A DNA stretch of 64,000 bases from Pandoraea pnomenusa. Lineage in GTDB: Bacteria > Pseudomonadota > Gammaproteobacteria > Burkholderiales > Burkholderiaceae. This document shows, piece after piece, positions 18,901 to 27,335 of the stretch. The first letter of the stretch is position 1; every line of letters starts with the position of its first letter. The translations under genes were made by a program, and so were the position numbers. The notes beneath the pieces were generated by a model. The model made no database searches, was not told where the DNA came from, and saw only the letters and a program-made list of their open reading frames with translations. The stretch spans positions 5,325,286 to 5,389,285 of the forward strand of contig NZ_CP009553.3 of NCBI RefSeq assembly GCF_000767615.3, written 5' to 3'.

Positions 18901-21850
18901 GGCCGGTGTGCGAGCCCTCGCACGCCACGACGTCGGCCAGCGTGCCCGCGCACAACACTTCACCCCCGCCTTCGCCGCCTTCCGGCCCCAGGTCGATGAT
19001 CCAGTCGGCCGCGCGCACCACATCGAGATTGTGTTCGATGACCAGCAGGGAATTGCCACCGTCGAGCAACTTGGCGAACGCCCGCATGAGCTTGGCGATG
19101 TCGTCGAAGTGCAGGCCGGTCGTGGGCTCGTCGAAGATGAAGAGGCGACCGCGATGCGCCACCTTCTGCCCGCTTGCCGTCTTCTTCTGCGCCGCCTCGG
19201 CGAGAAACCCCGCGAGCTTCAGGCGCTGGGCCTCGCCGCCCGAGAGCGTCGGGACCGGCTGGCCAAGCTTCACATACTCAAGGCCCACGTCCACGATCGG
19301 CTGCAATACGCGCAGCACGTCGCGATCCGAGGAAAACAGTTTGACGGCTTCGTTGACGGTCAGCTCGAGCACGTCCGACACGCTTAGCTCGCGCATCGCC
19401 TCGCCGGGTACGGCGCGCTGAATCTTCACGTCCAGCACCTCGGCGCGATAGCGTTTGCCGTCGCAATCGGGACAGCGCAGGTAGACGTCGCTCAGGAACT
19501 GCATCTCCACGTGTTCGAAACCCGAACCGCCACACGTCGGACAACGCCCGTTGCCCGAGTTGAAGCTGAACGTGCTCGCGTTGTAGCCACGTTGCAGGGC
19601 GACCGGCTCTGCCGCGAACAACTTGCGGATCTCGTCGAACGCGCCCACGTAACTTGCCGGATTCGAGCGCGCGGTTTTGCCGATGGGCGACTGGTCGACG
19701 AACACCACGCCCGCGAGTTGTTCGGCGCCGACGAGCGAATCGTGTGCGCCCGGCGCCTCGGTCGGATCGCCGAAGTGACGCGCGAGCGCCGGACTGAGAA
19801 TGTCCTGCACGAGCGTCGATTTTCCGGAGCCCGACACGCCGGTCACGCACACGAGGCGCCCGAGCGGAATGTCGACGCTGACGTGCTTGAGGTTGTGCTC
19901 GCGCGCACCGGTGAGCGAGAGGCGCGGCGTGGCGTCGTCGACGGGACGCGCCCGCCAGTTCGACGCGTTGGCCACGTGCTTGCGCCCGCCCAGGTAACTG
20001 CCGGTCAACGTGTCGGCGCTGCGCACCTCGTCGGGCGTGCCGTCGAACACAATGCGGCCGCCGCGCTCGCCGGGGCCCGGCCCCATGTCGATGACGCGGT
20101 CGGCCGCGAGCATCACGGCCGGATCGTGTTCGACCACGACGAGCGTGTTGCCCGCATCGCGCAGCCGGTGCATGGCCGCAACGATACGGTCCATGTCGCG
20201 CGGATGCAGGCCGATGCTGGGCTCGTCGAGCACGAAGAGTGTGTTGACGAGCGACGTGCCGAGCGCGGTCGTCAGGTTGATACGCTGCACTTCGCCGCCC
20301 GAGAGCGTGCGACTCTGGCGATCGAGCGTGAGGTAGCCGATGCCCACGTCACACAGATACTTCAGGCGCGTGCCGACTTCTTCCTGCAACAGCTTCAGGG
20401 CGTCGTCGAGCAGGCTCGACGGCAAGGTCAGCGAATCGAAGAACTGACGCACGCGCGAAATCGGCATGAGCATCAGGTCGTGCATCGTCAGGCCCGGCAA
20501 TGCCTCGAGCTGCTCGCGCGACCACGACACCCCACGCGGCATGAAGCGCTGTGCGGGAGGGAGCACGGCGTCCGCGTTTTCCTTGGTACCGAGGCGCCAC
20601 AGCAGCCCTTCGGTCTTCAGACGCGCGCCGCCGCAGGTCTCGCACGTGGTGTAGCTGCGGTACTTCGAGAGCAGCACCCGGATGTGCATCTTGTACGCCT
20701 TCGACTCGAGATAGCCGAAGAAGCGACGAATGCCGTACCACTGCTTGTTCCACTCGCCCTTCCACTCGGGGTCGCCCTCGATCACCCATTCTCGATGTTC
20801 GGGCGAGAGCTTCGACCAGGGCGTATCGCGCGGAATGCCGGCCTTGCCCGCGTATTCGAGCAGATCGTCCTGGATTTCCTTCCATGCCGGCGTCTGGATG
20901 GTTTTCACCGCGCCGCCGCGCAACGTCTTGCGCTCGTCGGGAATCACCAGTCCGAGATCGACACCGATCACCCGGCCGAACCCGCGGCAGGCTTCGCACG
21001 CGCCGTAGGCGGAGTTGAACGAGAAGAGCGCGGGTTGCGGATCGGCGTAGTGCAGATCGCTGTCCGGGCAATGAAGATCCTGCGAGTAACGCCAGATCTC
21101 GGGCTCGCCTTCGTCAACCGGCAGATAGACATTCACGCGCCCGCGGCCGCGCTTGAGCGACGACTCGATGGCCTCCATCGCGCGCGCTTTCTCGGTGTTC
21201 TGCAAACGGAACCGGTCGGCAACGACGTCGAGCACCTTGCGGGCGCCCTCGGCCGTGGCGACCTCCCGCTCGGCCTGCACGCGCGTGTAGCCCGACGCCG
21301 AGAGCCATTGCTCGACCTCGTCGGGGGTGACGCTGGCGGGCAACTCCACCGGGAACGTGACGACCAGGCGCGGATCCCCCTGCGCGGTGCGTGCCATGAG
21401 GTCGGCGTAGATGGTCTCGGGCGTGTCGTGACGCACTGGCTGCGCGGTTTCGCGATCGAACAGCGCCGCCGCGCGTGCGTAAAGGAGCTTGAGGTGATCG
21501 TTGAGTTCGGTCATCGTGCCGACCGTCGAGCGCGAGCTGCGCACCGGGTTGGTCTGATCGATGGCGATCGCGGGCGGCACGCCCTCGACATGGTCGACCT
21601 GCGGCCGGTCCATGCGGTCGAGGAACTGGCGCGCATAGGCGCTGAAGGTCTCGACATAGCGGCGCTGACCTTCGGCGAACAGCGTGTCGAACACGAGGCT
21701 CGACTTGCCGGAGCCGGAAGGACCGGTCACCACCGTCATCTCACCGGTCTGGAGATCGACGTCGAGGTTCTTGAGATTGTGCTGGCGAGCGCCGCGAATG
21801 CGAATGGCGTGGCTGGCCGACGGGTCGGGTTTCGAGGAGGACTTATCCAC
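15911..21850 (-). CDS. uvrA: Tandem-duplicated excinuclease ABC subunit A (double UvrA)
   Basis: Encodes 1979 residues, about twice the usual 940. It is two complete UvrA copies joined head to tail (about residues 1-1000 and 1030-1979). Four Walker A motifs (GPSGSGKS near 43-50, then three GVSGSGKS near 675, 1050 and 1617) and four LSGGE signatures are present, each with a VLDEP- or FDEP-type Walker B. UvrA finds bulky DNA lesions and loads UvrB in nucleotide excision repair. The first zinc module of copy 1 is degraded: CPDS replaces the first CxxC, while GACEACRG remains. Copy 2 keeps CPVC and CSTC. Start is GTG at 21848-21850. A LexA box lies at 21994-22009. Double UvrAs occur in other Burkholderiales, so it is probably real and not an assembly duplication. 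Confidence 0.9.
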   Translation of the reverse strand: MDKSSSKPDPSASHAIRIRGARQHNLKNLDVDLQTGEMTVVTGPSGSGKSSLVFDTLFAEGQRRYVETFSAYARQFLDRMDRPQVDHVEGVPPAIAIDQTNPVRSSRSTVGTMTELNDHLKLLYARAAALFDRETAQPVRHDTPETIYADLMARTAQGDPRLVVTFPVELPASVTPDEVEQWLSASGYTRVQAEREVATAEGARKVLDVVADRFRLQNTEKARAMEAIESSLKRGRGRVNVYLPVDEGEPEIWRYSQDLHCPDSDLHYADPQPALFSFNSAYGACEACRGFGRVIGVDLGLVIPDERKTLRGGAVKTIQTPAWKEIQDDLLEYAGKAGIPRDTPWSKLSPEHREWVIEGDPEWKGEWNKQWYGIRRFFGYLESKAYKMHIRVLLSKYRSYTTCETCGGARLKTEGLLWRLGTKENADAVLPPAQRFMPRGVSWSREQLEALPGLTMHDLMLMPISRVRQFFDSLTLPSSLLDDALKLLQEEVGTRLKYLCDVGIGYLTLDRQSRTLSGGEVQRINLTTALGTSLVNTLFVLDEPSIGLHPRDMDRIVAAMHRLRDAGNTLVVVEHDPAVMLAADRVIDMGPGPGERGGRIVFDGTPDEVRSADTLTGSYLGGRKHVANASNWRARPVDDATPRLSLTGAREHNLKHVSVDIPLGRLVCVTGVSGSGKSTLVQDILSPALARHFGDPTEAPGAHDSLVGAEQLAGVVFVDQSPIGKTARSNPASYVGAFDEIRKLFAAEPVALQRGYNASTFSFNSGNGRCPTCGGSGFEHVEMQFLSDVYLRCPDCDGKRYRAEVLDVKIQRAVPGEAMRELSVSDVLELTVNEAVKLFSSDRDVLRVLQPIVDVGLEYVKLGQPVPTLSGGEAQRLKLAGFLAEAAQKKTASGQKVAHRGRLFIFDEPTTGLHFDDIAKLMRAFAKLLDGGNSLLVIEHNLDVVRAADWIIDLGPEGGEGGGEVLCAGTLADVVACEGSHTGRALADYERTVVAPTRTVAARAGDPGMPLQTALRAARAHRKPAGGDDIRIVNAREHNLKSLDVAIPRGKFSVITGVSGSGKSTLAFDILFNEGQRRYLESLNAYARSIVQPAGRPEVDAVYGIPPTVAIEQRLSRGGRKSTVATTTEVWHFLRLLYVKLGIQHCIHDGAPVTAQSPDSIVAQLMRDRRGQHVGLLAPLVVGRKGIYTDLAKWAKARGHTHLRVDGVFLPVDPWPKLDRFREHTIELPVGDVVVTPENEGLLRTQLAAALELGKGVMHLLAPLDGLGDAMNGAQPGEGAGEGVGDIEVFSVKRACPVCGTSYPDLDPRMFSFNSKHGWCSTCVGTGLALTREQREAFDDTVLNQDNRGREHSLPSQEQEPEDVGDQPCPDCHGARLNPVARAVTFDKNAISDVAQWTVTDVRVWIQGLELKGRDASIARDLISEIQGRLEFLEEVGLGYLTLDRAAPTLSGGESQRIRLAAQLGSNLQGVCYVLDEPTIGLHPRDNGILLSALRKLGDQGNTLVVVEHDEDTIRRADHIIDIGPGAGKRGGTLVAQGNVADLAAHPDSLTGQFLAHPLQHPIAPRREVVAPAKGVDAVPPHWLTVHGATLHNLKHVTASLPLSRLTAITGVSGSGKSTLARDVLMTNLLDAVGRSVLSSPAERRARKGAVRHAVKADGRPRAKSEASAEPRRPVVHAWHGCESVTGWETIDRVLEVDQTPIGKTPRSCPATYIGFWDTIRRLFADTLEARARGYSASRFSFNTGEGRCPACEGQGVRTIGMSFLADVKVLCDVCHGQRFNAETLAVTWRGKSIGDVLTMEVDEAVAFFASMPSIAHPLQLMKDVGLGYLTLGQPSPTLSGGEAQRIKLVTELTKVRDDVTRRGQKSPHTLYVLDEPTVGLHMADVARLINVLHRLVNGGHTVVVIEHNLDVIAEADWIVDMGPEGGKDGGTVVAATSPDALARVAASHTGIALRPVLAQTPGASTAAKTSLDATATAK

Positions 21851-21993
21851 TTGATATCGAGGCCGCTTGATTGACTGACGATGACAGCGTGACGTCTGAC
21901 GGCGCGCGTACGCGCCTCGGGGGAACTACTGTATCAGGCCGATGCGTCAGTCGCTGGCAGCATCCGGACAACGCTCGGCACGGGTCGATTGTA

Positions 21994-22009
21994 CTGTATA
22001 TTTGTACAG
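21994..22009. promoter_or_regulatory. LexA (SOS) box upstream of uvrA
   Basis: CTGTATATTTGTACAG matches the CTGT-N8-ACAG LexA consensus exactly. It lies 144 bases before the uvrA start in the divergent gap. SOS control of this uvrA is inferred. The box could also affect the divergent NlpC/P60 gene. Confidence 0.85.
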
Positions 22010-22148
22010 CACCCGACCAATCCCCCACGGCCGGTGTTCCTTCTTCGAAAGCGTCGTTGCAACACCCGCCAGCCCCATGGGGCCCGGCCGGGATCGGTCG
22101 GGTCGCGATGGAGTAGCATGGCGACATCAAGGCTCTCTATCGCACGAC

Positions 22149-23846
22149 ATGGGTGCAATTCTCGCGACGCGCGGCGCCATCCGGCGCATGCGCATTCGTC
22201 TGACCCGCCGTGTCGGCTCGACGCGTACCGCCGACGGACCGCGCCCGACGACGCGGCACGCCAACCGTCTTCGCGCCATCGCGGCATTGCTGGTCCCGGC
22301 CGTCCTGCTGGCTGCCTGCGCGGTTGCGCCACAACCGCCCCGCACGTCCGCAATGCCCCCGGCCGCGACGTCGGTCACGCGCGAGAACATCGACCGCTTC
22401 CCCATCGAACATTACGATCAGGACGTCGATCACTGGATTCGCCCCGACGCGCCCGGCTATGACCGGCCACTACTTTCCTCGCAGGCACAGGCGCGACGTT
22501 TCGACGCGTTTCGCGCGCGCTACTTCGGTACCGCGCCGCGCGATCCGTCGCCATGGAACGGCACCTGGCTCGCCGCGTCGCTGCTCGATGCCGCAAGCCT
22601 GCGGCAGATCGGCGATTCCCAGGCACGGCGCGTCAGACGCTTCGACAATGGCGCAACCGGTGTGCGCAAAACGTACGGTGAGAATTTCCAGCCGCACACC
22701 GTCGCATGGATCCGGGCGCTCGAAGCCAACATGGCGCTCTCGCAACTCGATCCCGATCGGACGAATCCGGGATACGATCCGCGCCGTCGCGGCATCACGG
22801 TGGACAATGCGCTGGTGCGGCAACTGCCCACGAACGATCCCGCGTTCTACAACTTTCGCGAAGCGGGCGAGGGCTATCCGTTCGACGCCTTGCAGGACTC
22901 CGCGCTGCGTCCCGGCACACCGGTCTACACGCTGGCGCGCAGCGTCGACGGTGCGTGGCTGCTCGTCTATTCGCCCGACCTGATCGGGTGGGTCGACGCG
23001 CGCACGGTCGCATCGGTGGACGAGCGCTTCGTCACCACGTGGCGCAGCGCCGCCCTGCAACGGCTCGGTGCCATCGTGCGCGCCAATACGCCGCTCGCCG
23101 ACGCCACCGCCGACGCCACCGACGCCCCGGCCCCGATATACCGGACGTTCGCACCGATCGGCACCGTACTCCCGCTCATCCGCGCCGCCGATGACCGCCA
23201 GGCCGCGATGTTCCCGGTGGCGGACATCGAGCGTCGCGCGCAGATCCGCACGGCTGCGCTCGACACCGACACCATCGTGGCGATGCCCTGGACCCTTACG
23301 CCGCGCCATCTCGCACAGGTAATGAAGCAGCAGATCGGGCGTCCGTACGGGTGGGGCAACACGCTCTTCTACAACGATTGCTCGGCCGAGACACGCAGCC
23401 TGTTCGCGCCGTTCGGCGTGTGGCTGCCCCGGCATTCGTCGGACCAGTTGCGCGCCGGAAAGCGCACCGACCTGCGCCACGCCGACATCGACACGCGACT
23501 GCGCACGCTCTCCGAGCAAGGGCGGCCGCTCATGACACTGATCCACATCAATGGGCACATCATGCTGTATCTGGGCAATGCCCAGCGAGATGGCGAGCGC
23601 GTGCCGATGACGTATCAGAACGTGTGGGGACTATTACCGGCCGACAACAGTCGCCGCAACGTGATCGGCGGCTCGGTGATACTGCCCTTGCTCAAGACCT
23701 ATCCGGAAGATCCGGAGGCGCAGTCGCTCGCCGGCAAGCCGCTATTCGAAATCAGCGTGATCGGGGCGGAGGATGCGGCAGGACAACCTCGGGGAGAAGC
23801 CATACGGGCACCCGGTCTCGATTCGCAGGAGGAGATGCCGCAGTAG
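22149..23846 (+). CDS. Predicted SH3 / NlpC-P60 (C40) cell wall lipoprotein
   Basis: Encodes 565 residues from 22149 or 552 from the ATG at 22188; neither start has a good ribosome site. A lipobox-like VLLAACAV near the N-terminus suggests an outer membrane lipoprotein. The middle (about residues 240-370) looks like paired SH3b modules (GTPVYTLARSVDGAWLLVYS). The C-terminal NlpC/P60 domain has Cys411 in YNDCSAET and the histidine in HINGHIMLYLG. Family members cleave peptidoglycan peptide cross-links. The gene is divergent from uvrA and ends in an octamer repeat. Confidence 0.8.
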   Translation: MGAILATRGAIRRMRIRLTRRVGSTRTADGPRPTTRHANRLRAIAALLVPAVLLAACAVAPQPPRTSAMPPAATSVTRENIDRFPIEHYDQDVDHWIRPDAPGYDRPLLSSQAQARRFDAFRARYFGTAPRDPSPWNGTWLAASLLDAASLRQIGDSQARRVRRFDNGATGVRKTYGENFQPHTVAWIRALEANMALSQLDPDRTNPGYDPRRRGITVDNALVRQLPTNDPAFYNFREAGEGYPFDALQDSALRPGTPVYTLARSVDGAWLLVYSPDLIGWVDARTVASVDERFVTTWRSAALQRLGAIVRANTPLADATADATDAPAPIYRTFAPIGTVLPLIRAADDRQAAMFPVADIERRAQIRTAALDTDTIVAMPWTLTPRHLAQVMKQQIGRPYGWGNTLFYNDCSAETRSLFAPFGVWLPRHSSDQLRAGKRTDLRHADIDTRLRTLSEQGRPLMTLIHINGHIMLYLGNAQRDGERVPMTYQNVWGLLPADNSRRNVIGGSVILPLLKTYPEDPEAQSLAGKPLFEISVIGAEDAAGQPRGEAIRAPGLDSQEEMPQ

Positions 23847-23879
23847 TGCTGGAGTGCAGTAGTGCAGTAGTGCAGTAGT
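23840..23879 (+). repeat. Tandem octamer GCAGTAGT at the end of the lipoprotein gene
   Basis: GCAGTAGT occurs at 23840-23847, where its TAG is the stop codon. Three exact tandem copies follow at 23856-23879. It lies between two convergent genes and looks like a slippage-prone microsatellite. Confidence 0.8.
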
Positions 23880-23990
23880 GCGGACATTCGAAACCCCGAC
23901 GGGTGAAGGCCGTTTTTCCGAGATGTACGAGGCGGGAAGCGGGGCTCGCGCGCCGTGCGCGACATCGCGAGCCCCGTGGACTGACGACGG

Positions 23991-24344
23991 TTACGCCAGG
24001 GCAGTCACGGCAATTTCCACATCGATACCGTCGCGCATGAGCGGCGACTGCACGCAGGCGCGCGTGGGCGCGTGGCCTTCCGGCACCCAGGCATCCCAAA
24101 CGGCATTGAATTCGGCGAAGTGCCTGGCGTCCGACAGCCAGATGTTGGCCGTGAGCAGCCGCGTCTTGTCCACGCCGGCCTCGGCGAGCAGCCCGTCGAT
24201 GCGCTCCAGAATCTGCTGCGTCTGCTCGGTAATCGACAAGAGGTTGACATCCGGCACCTGGCCGGCCAGATACACGACGCCGTTGGCGATCACGATCTGG
24301 CTCATGCGAGCGTTGGTGTGCAGACGCTTGATTTCGTTCGACAT
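23991..24344 (-). CDS. ridA: RidA family reactive-intermediate deaminase
   Basis: Encodes 117 residues from the ATG at 24342-24344, starting MSNEIKRLHTNARMSQIVIA. Typical YjgF/RidA features are YLAGQVPDV, the middle LLTANIWLSDA and the C-terminal IDVEIAVTALA. RidA proteins hydrolyse enamine/imine intermediates from PLP enzymes in the cytoplasm. The family Arg is expected in the ACVQSPLMRDG region; the usual proline-rich end is altered, so it may be a divergent RidA subgroup. It lies downstream of the TetR gene on the same strand, 99 bases apart. Confidence 0.85.
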   Translation of the reverse strand: MSNEIKRLHTNARMSQIVIANGVVYLAGQVPDVNLLSITEQTQQILERIDGLLAEAGVDKTRLLTANIWLSDARHFAEFNAVWDAWVPEGHAPTRACVQSPLMRDGIDVEIAVTALA

Positions 24345-24443
24345 TGGGGGGCACCGTATAGAGAAAACGCGAGCCGGGAGTGGCCCGAGTGCCGCTATCT
24401 TAAACGACGGGTATCGCAACGCCCGCACGCCCCACGATTCGCG

Positions 24444-25103
24444 TCACTGCCGGATGAGCGCCATCGCGCAGTCGAGCACCGTGCGCTTCAGATCGGCCAT
24501 GCCTTCCGGCGGCAGGAACGGCCCCATCATGTGCCGGTACGACACGGTCTTGCTGATGGCTGACGTCAGCATGAAGAACATCACGTCGGCATCCTGCACC
24601 GGTCGGTGCTGCGTGACGAGCCAGTCGGACACGAGCGGCACCATCGCATCGCGGTACGGCCGCACCAGCCGTTGCGTGATGATGTCCAGACGCTCGCCCT
24701 CCTCGGTGGCCGCGGTGGAGAAGAACATGCCGACGTCCGGGTTCTCGAACACCGCCTCCACGAACTCGCGCACCGCCTGCTCGAGTCGCTCCGCGGGCGC
24801 CATCTCGGACTGACGCAACAGGTGCGTTTGCTCGATCAGCGACTGCGTGAGCGTGGCGATCTGGTCGACGACGGCAATCCAGAGCGCTTCCTTCGAACCG
24901 AAGTGATGCGAAATCAGCGCCGCATCCACGCCCGACGCTTCGGCGATCTGCCGCACGCTGCTCGCATAAAACCCACGTTGAGCAAAAATACGCCGCGCGT
25001 TGAGCAGCAACGCATCGGCGCCATGCGCGCAGTCGCACGTCGGGCGTCCGCGGGAACGCTTGCGGGGTGAATCGGCTTGCGAGACGGCTTTTTCGGGAGT
25101 CAT
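24444..25103 (-). CDS. TetR/AcrR family transcriptional regulator
   Basis: Encodes 219 residues. The N-terminal helix-turn-helix (about residues 30-76) reads LLLNARRIFAQRGFYASSVR then GVDAALISHHFGSKEALW, standard for TetR. A helical ligand-binding domain follows. An Arg- and Cys-containing N-terminal arm (RKRSRGRPTCDCAHG) precedes the DNA-binding part. The gene is divergent from the NDH-2 gene across about 155 bases and upstream of ridA, so it may control either. Its effector cannot be predicted. Confidence 0.88.
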   Translation of the reverse strand: MTPEKAVSQADSPRKRSRGRPTCDCAHGADALLLNARRIFAQRGFYASSVRQIAEASGVDAALISHHFGSKEALWIAVVDQIATLTQSLIEQTHLLRQSEMAPAERLEQAVREFVEAVFENPDVGMFFSTAATEEGERLDIITQRLVRPYRDAMVPLVSDWLVTQHRPVQDADVMFFMLTSAISKTVSYRHMMGPFLPPEGMADLKRTVLDCAMALIRQ

Positions 25104-25258
25104 TGAGCGATGGGGTAACGATTTCGCGACAGCAATGCGCCAAGTCTACCCGACCCGAACGCGCCTGCCTGCCCAGACACATCCCATTTGACACGCCGGG
25201 GCCACGCTCTATATTATGCCCTTATTCATCACTTGTTGAATTTGACATTTCCCCCCAA

Positions 25259-26551
25259 ATGTCTCGCGCGAACCGAATCGTGATCGTCGGTGGCGGTATC
25301 GCCGGCTTGATGCTGGCAACGCGCCTGGGCCGCACGCTCGGGCGCGACGGGGCCGCGCGCGTGACGCTCGTCGATCAGCATCCCACGCATCTCTGGAAGC
25401 CGATGCTGCACACCGTGGCTGCCGGCACGCGCGATGTGGCGCACACACGGGTGGCGTATCTCGCCCATGCGTGCGGCAATGGCTTCACGTATCAGGCGGG
25501 ACACCTGTGCGGGCTGGATCGCGTGCGCCGCGAAATCGTGCTGGGAGAGATGGTGGCGCCGGACGGATCGCGCTTGCTGGGCGAGCGTCGCGTGCCGTAC
25601 GACGCCCTCGTGCTCGCGCTGGGTTCGCAGGCCGACGACGCCGGTCTGCCCGGTGTGCGCGACGTATGCCACTTCATCGACAGTCAGACACAGGCCGAGG
25701 CGTTCCACGCGGCGCTGCGCTGCGAAGCCCTGCGCAGCGCCGTGAATGACGACGCGGTGCGCATCGTGATTGCCGGAGGCGGCACCACGGGCGTGGCGCT
25801 GGCGGCGGAGTTGAGCCGCACGTTTGCGCTGGCCGCGGGGTATGGCGATCCGCGGATCGGGGAACGCCTGAAACTCACGCTGGTGGAGGGCGGCCCGCGG
25901 GTGCTGGGTGCCTTTCCCCCCGGCGTTTCCGCCTCGACGCAGGGGCAACTCGAAGCGCTGGGCTTTCGTGTCCTGACGGACACCCGCATCGTGTGCGCCG
26001 ATCGCGATGGTTTCTATCGCGACGACGGTCAGTTGATCCCGGGCGATCTGCTGGTGTGGGCCGCGGGCGTGAAGGCGCCCGACGTGCTCGCCGGTATCGG
26101 CGGCCTTGCGACCAACGACGCGAACCAGATCGTGGTGCGTCGTTCGCTGCAGAGCGCGCAGGACGAGCGGATCTTCGCGCTTGGCGATTGTGCATCGCTC
26201 ACGCGGTCGGACGGTGAACACACACTGCCGCCAACCGCTCAGGTGGCAACACAACAGGCGGCGCATTTGGGCCGTCACTTTGGCGCGTGGCTCGAAGGCC
26301 GCGCTATTCCGCCGTTCGCTTATCGCGATCCCGGCGCGTCGGTGTCGCTGTCGGGCTACAACGCGTGCGGTGCGCTTGGGCAATTCGGCTTCTTCAAAGG
26401 TGGCATCGTGCGCGGACGGTTTGCGCAGTGGAGCCACGCCATGTTGTATCGGCGTCATCAGCAAGCGTTGCACGGGTTCGCCCGCGCCACGATGTTGCTG
26501 GGGGCGGAAAAACTCGGCGGCCTTCGCGGGCCGCGCATCCGGCTGGCCTGA
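25259..26551 (+). CDS. Type II NADH dehydrogenase (NDH-2-like, FAD/NAD(P) oxidoreductase)
   Basis: Encodes 430 residues from the ATG at 25259; an upstream extension to 25067 is not supported. An N-terminal FAD-binding Rossmann motif RIVIVGGGIAGLMLATRLG, the LVLALGSQADDAGLPG block and a second nucleotide motif RIVIAGGGTTGVALAAEL are all present. The FAD contact IFALGDCASLTR follows. The C-terminus has the membrane-associating region seen in NDH-2. Such enzymes pass electrons from NADH to quinone without proton pumping, on the inner face of the inner membrane. The DUF3331 gene follows 2 bases after the stop. Confidence 0.87.
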   Translation: MSRANRIVIVGGGIAGLMLATRLGRTLGRDGAARVTLVDQHPTHLWKPMLHTVAAGTRDVAHTRVAYLAHACGNGFTYQAGHLCGLDRVRREIVLGEMVAPDGSRLLGERRVPYDALVLALGSQADDAGLPGVRDVCHFIDSQTQAEAFHAALRCEALRSAVNDDAVRIVIAGGGTTGVALAAELSRTFALAAGYGDPRIGERLKLTLVEGGPRVLGAFPPGVSASTQGQLEALGFRVLTDTRIVCADRDGFYRDDGQLIPGDLLVWAAGVKAPDVLAGIGGLATNDANQIVVRRSLQSAQDERIFALGDCASLTRSDGEHTLPPTAQVATQQAAHLGRHFGAWLEGRAIPPFAYRDPGASVSLSGYNACGALGQFGFFKGGIVRGRFAQWSHAMLYRRHQQALHGFARATMLLGAEKLGGLRGPRIRLA

Positions 26552-26553
26552 CT

Positions 26554-27027
26554 ATGCGAAGCGACCGAACCAACTGTTCCAACCGAAGCGGCGGCAGCCG
26601 CGCTCCCGTCAACGCCTCGGCGACCTCCCGCGCCTCGCGCGCCGCACGTGCTTCGGCGCGTGACAAGGGCGTGTGGCAGCACACCGTGGCGATGCTCGAT
26701 GCCGAGCCCATGGTGTGCCTGCCGGTCATCCCATACACGCGGCGGGCGCCGATCGTGCGCGTGCTGGAAATATCCAGCGAACTGACGATCACCGTGTCGT
26801 GGAACGACGCCATGGGCGGTAACTACGGCGCTCAGATCTGGCGCATCCGCAAAGCACATCATCCCGGCGTTTGTGCGTTGACCGGAGTGTCGATCGACGT
26901 GGGCGATTTCGTCTACCGGCCGCTGTTCGGCGACGTACCGCCGCTCAACGCCGACGCCATGATCTCGGCCGACGCGATTCGTGCAATGCGCGCCGCGGAG
27001 AGCCGCGAGCTGGAAGCCGCCCTGTAA
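26554..27027 (+). CDS. DUF3331 domain protein
   Basis: Encodes 157 residues from the ATG at 26554. The core (about residues 60-150) reads ITVSWNDAMGGNYGAQIWR and CALTGVSIDVGDFVYRP, then NADAMISADAIRAM. This fits DUF3331, a small family in Burkholderia and relatives of unknown function. The first 40 residues are Ser/Arg/Ala-rich and the true start may be further downstream. It follows the NDH-2 stop by 2 bases, suggesting co-transcription, and is followed by a strong terminator. Confidence 0.7.
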   Translation: MRSDRTNCSNRSGGSRAPVNASATSRASRAARASARDKGVWQHTVAMLDAEPMVCLPVIPYTRRAPIVRVLEISSELTITVSWNDAMGGNYGAQIWRIRKAHHPGVCALTGVSIDVGDFVYRPLFGDVPPLNADAMISADAIRAMRAAESRELEAAL

Positions 27028-27093
27028 GGCGCGACCAACCCACGCGCTGAAAAGACCGATCCCCCCGATCCCCCGTTTCGTTTCAGCGTGTTG

Positions 27094-27118
27094 CCGCCCT
27101 TCGAGGGCGGTTTTTTTT
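27094..27118 (+). terminator. Rho-independent terminator after ndh-DUF3331
   Basis: CCGCCCT and AGGGCGG form a 7-bp stem with loop TCG, followed by eight T. It lies about 65 bases after the DUF3331 stop. Confidence 0.85.
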
Positions 27119-27136
27119 GCGCGGCATTTCCGAGCC

Positions 27137-27208
27137 GGCGATTTACGGCGATTTACGGCGATTTACGGCGGTTCCCGAGGTTACGACCGTTACGACCGTT
27201 ACGCCGCA
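27137..27208 (+). repeat. Two short tandem repeats upstream of the beta-lactamase gene
   Basis: The decamer ATTTACGGCG occurs three times head to tail at 27141-27170. Shortly after, TTACGACCG occurs twice plus a partial third copy (27181 onwards). Both lie in the noncoding gap between the terminator and the beta-lactamase gene. The rest of that 308-base gap shows no gene. Confidence 0.75.
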
Positions 27209-27335
27209 CACCGCCGGATGCGGTGGCATTTGGGATTACCCTTCGGTCATCGCATCAAGCGCTTCACAATGGCATCGACCGGCCCCGGCCAGTGCCGTAT
27301 CTGCGCAATGCCCCCTCACACGGAGACCCTCGCCG

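Noticed and set aside
15662..19387. Very long plus-strand open frame opposite uvrA
   Set aside because: It is the antisense shadow of the GC-rich uvrA gene: Arg/His/Ala-rich, no ribosome site, no family pattern. Similar shadows opposite glcB, metY, gyrB and dnaN were ignored for the same reason.
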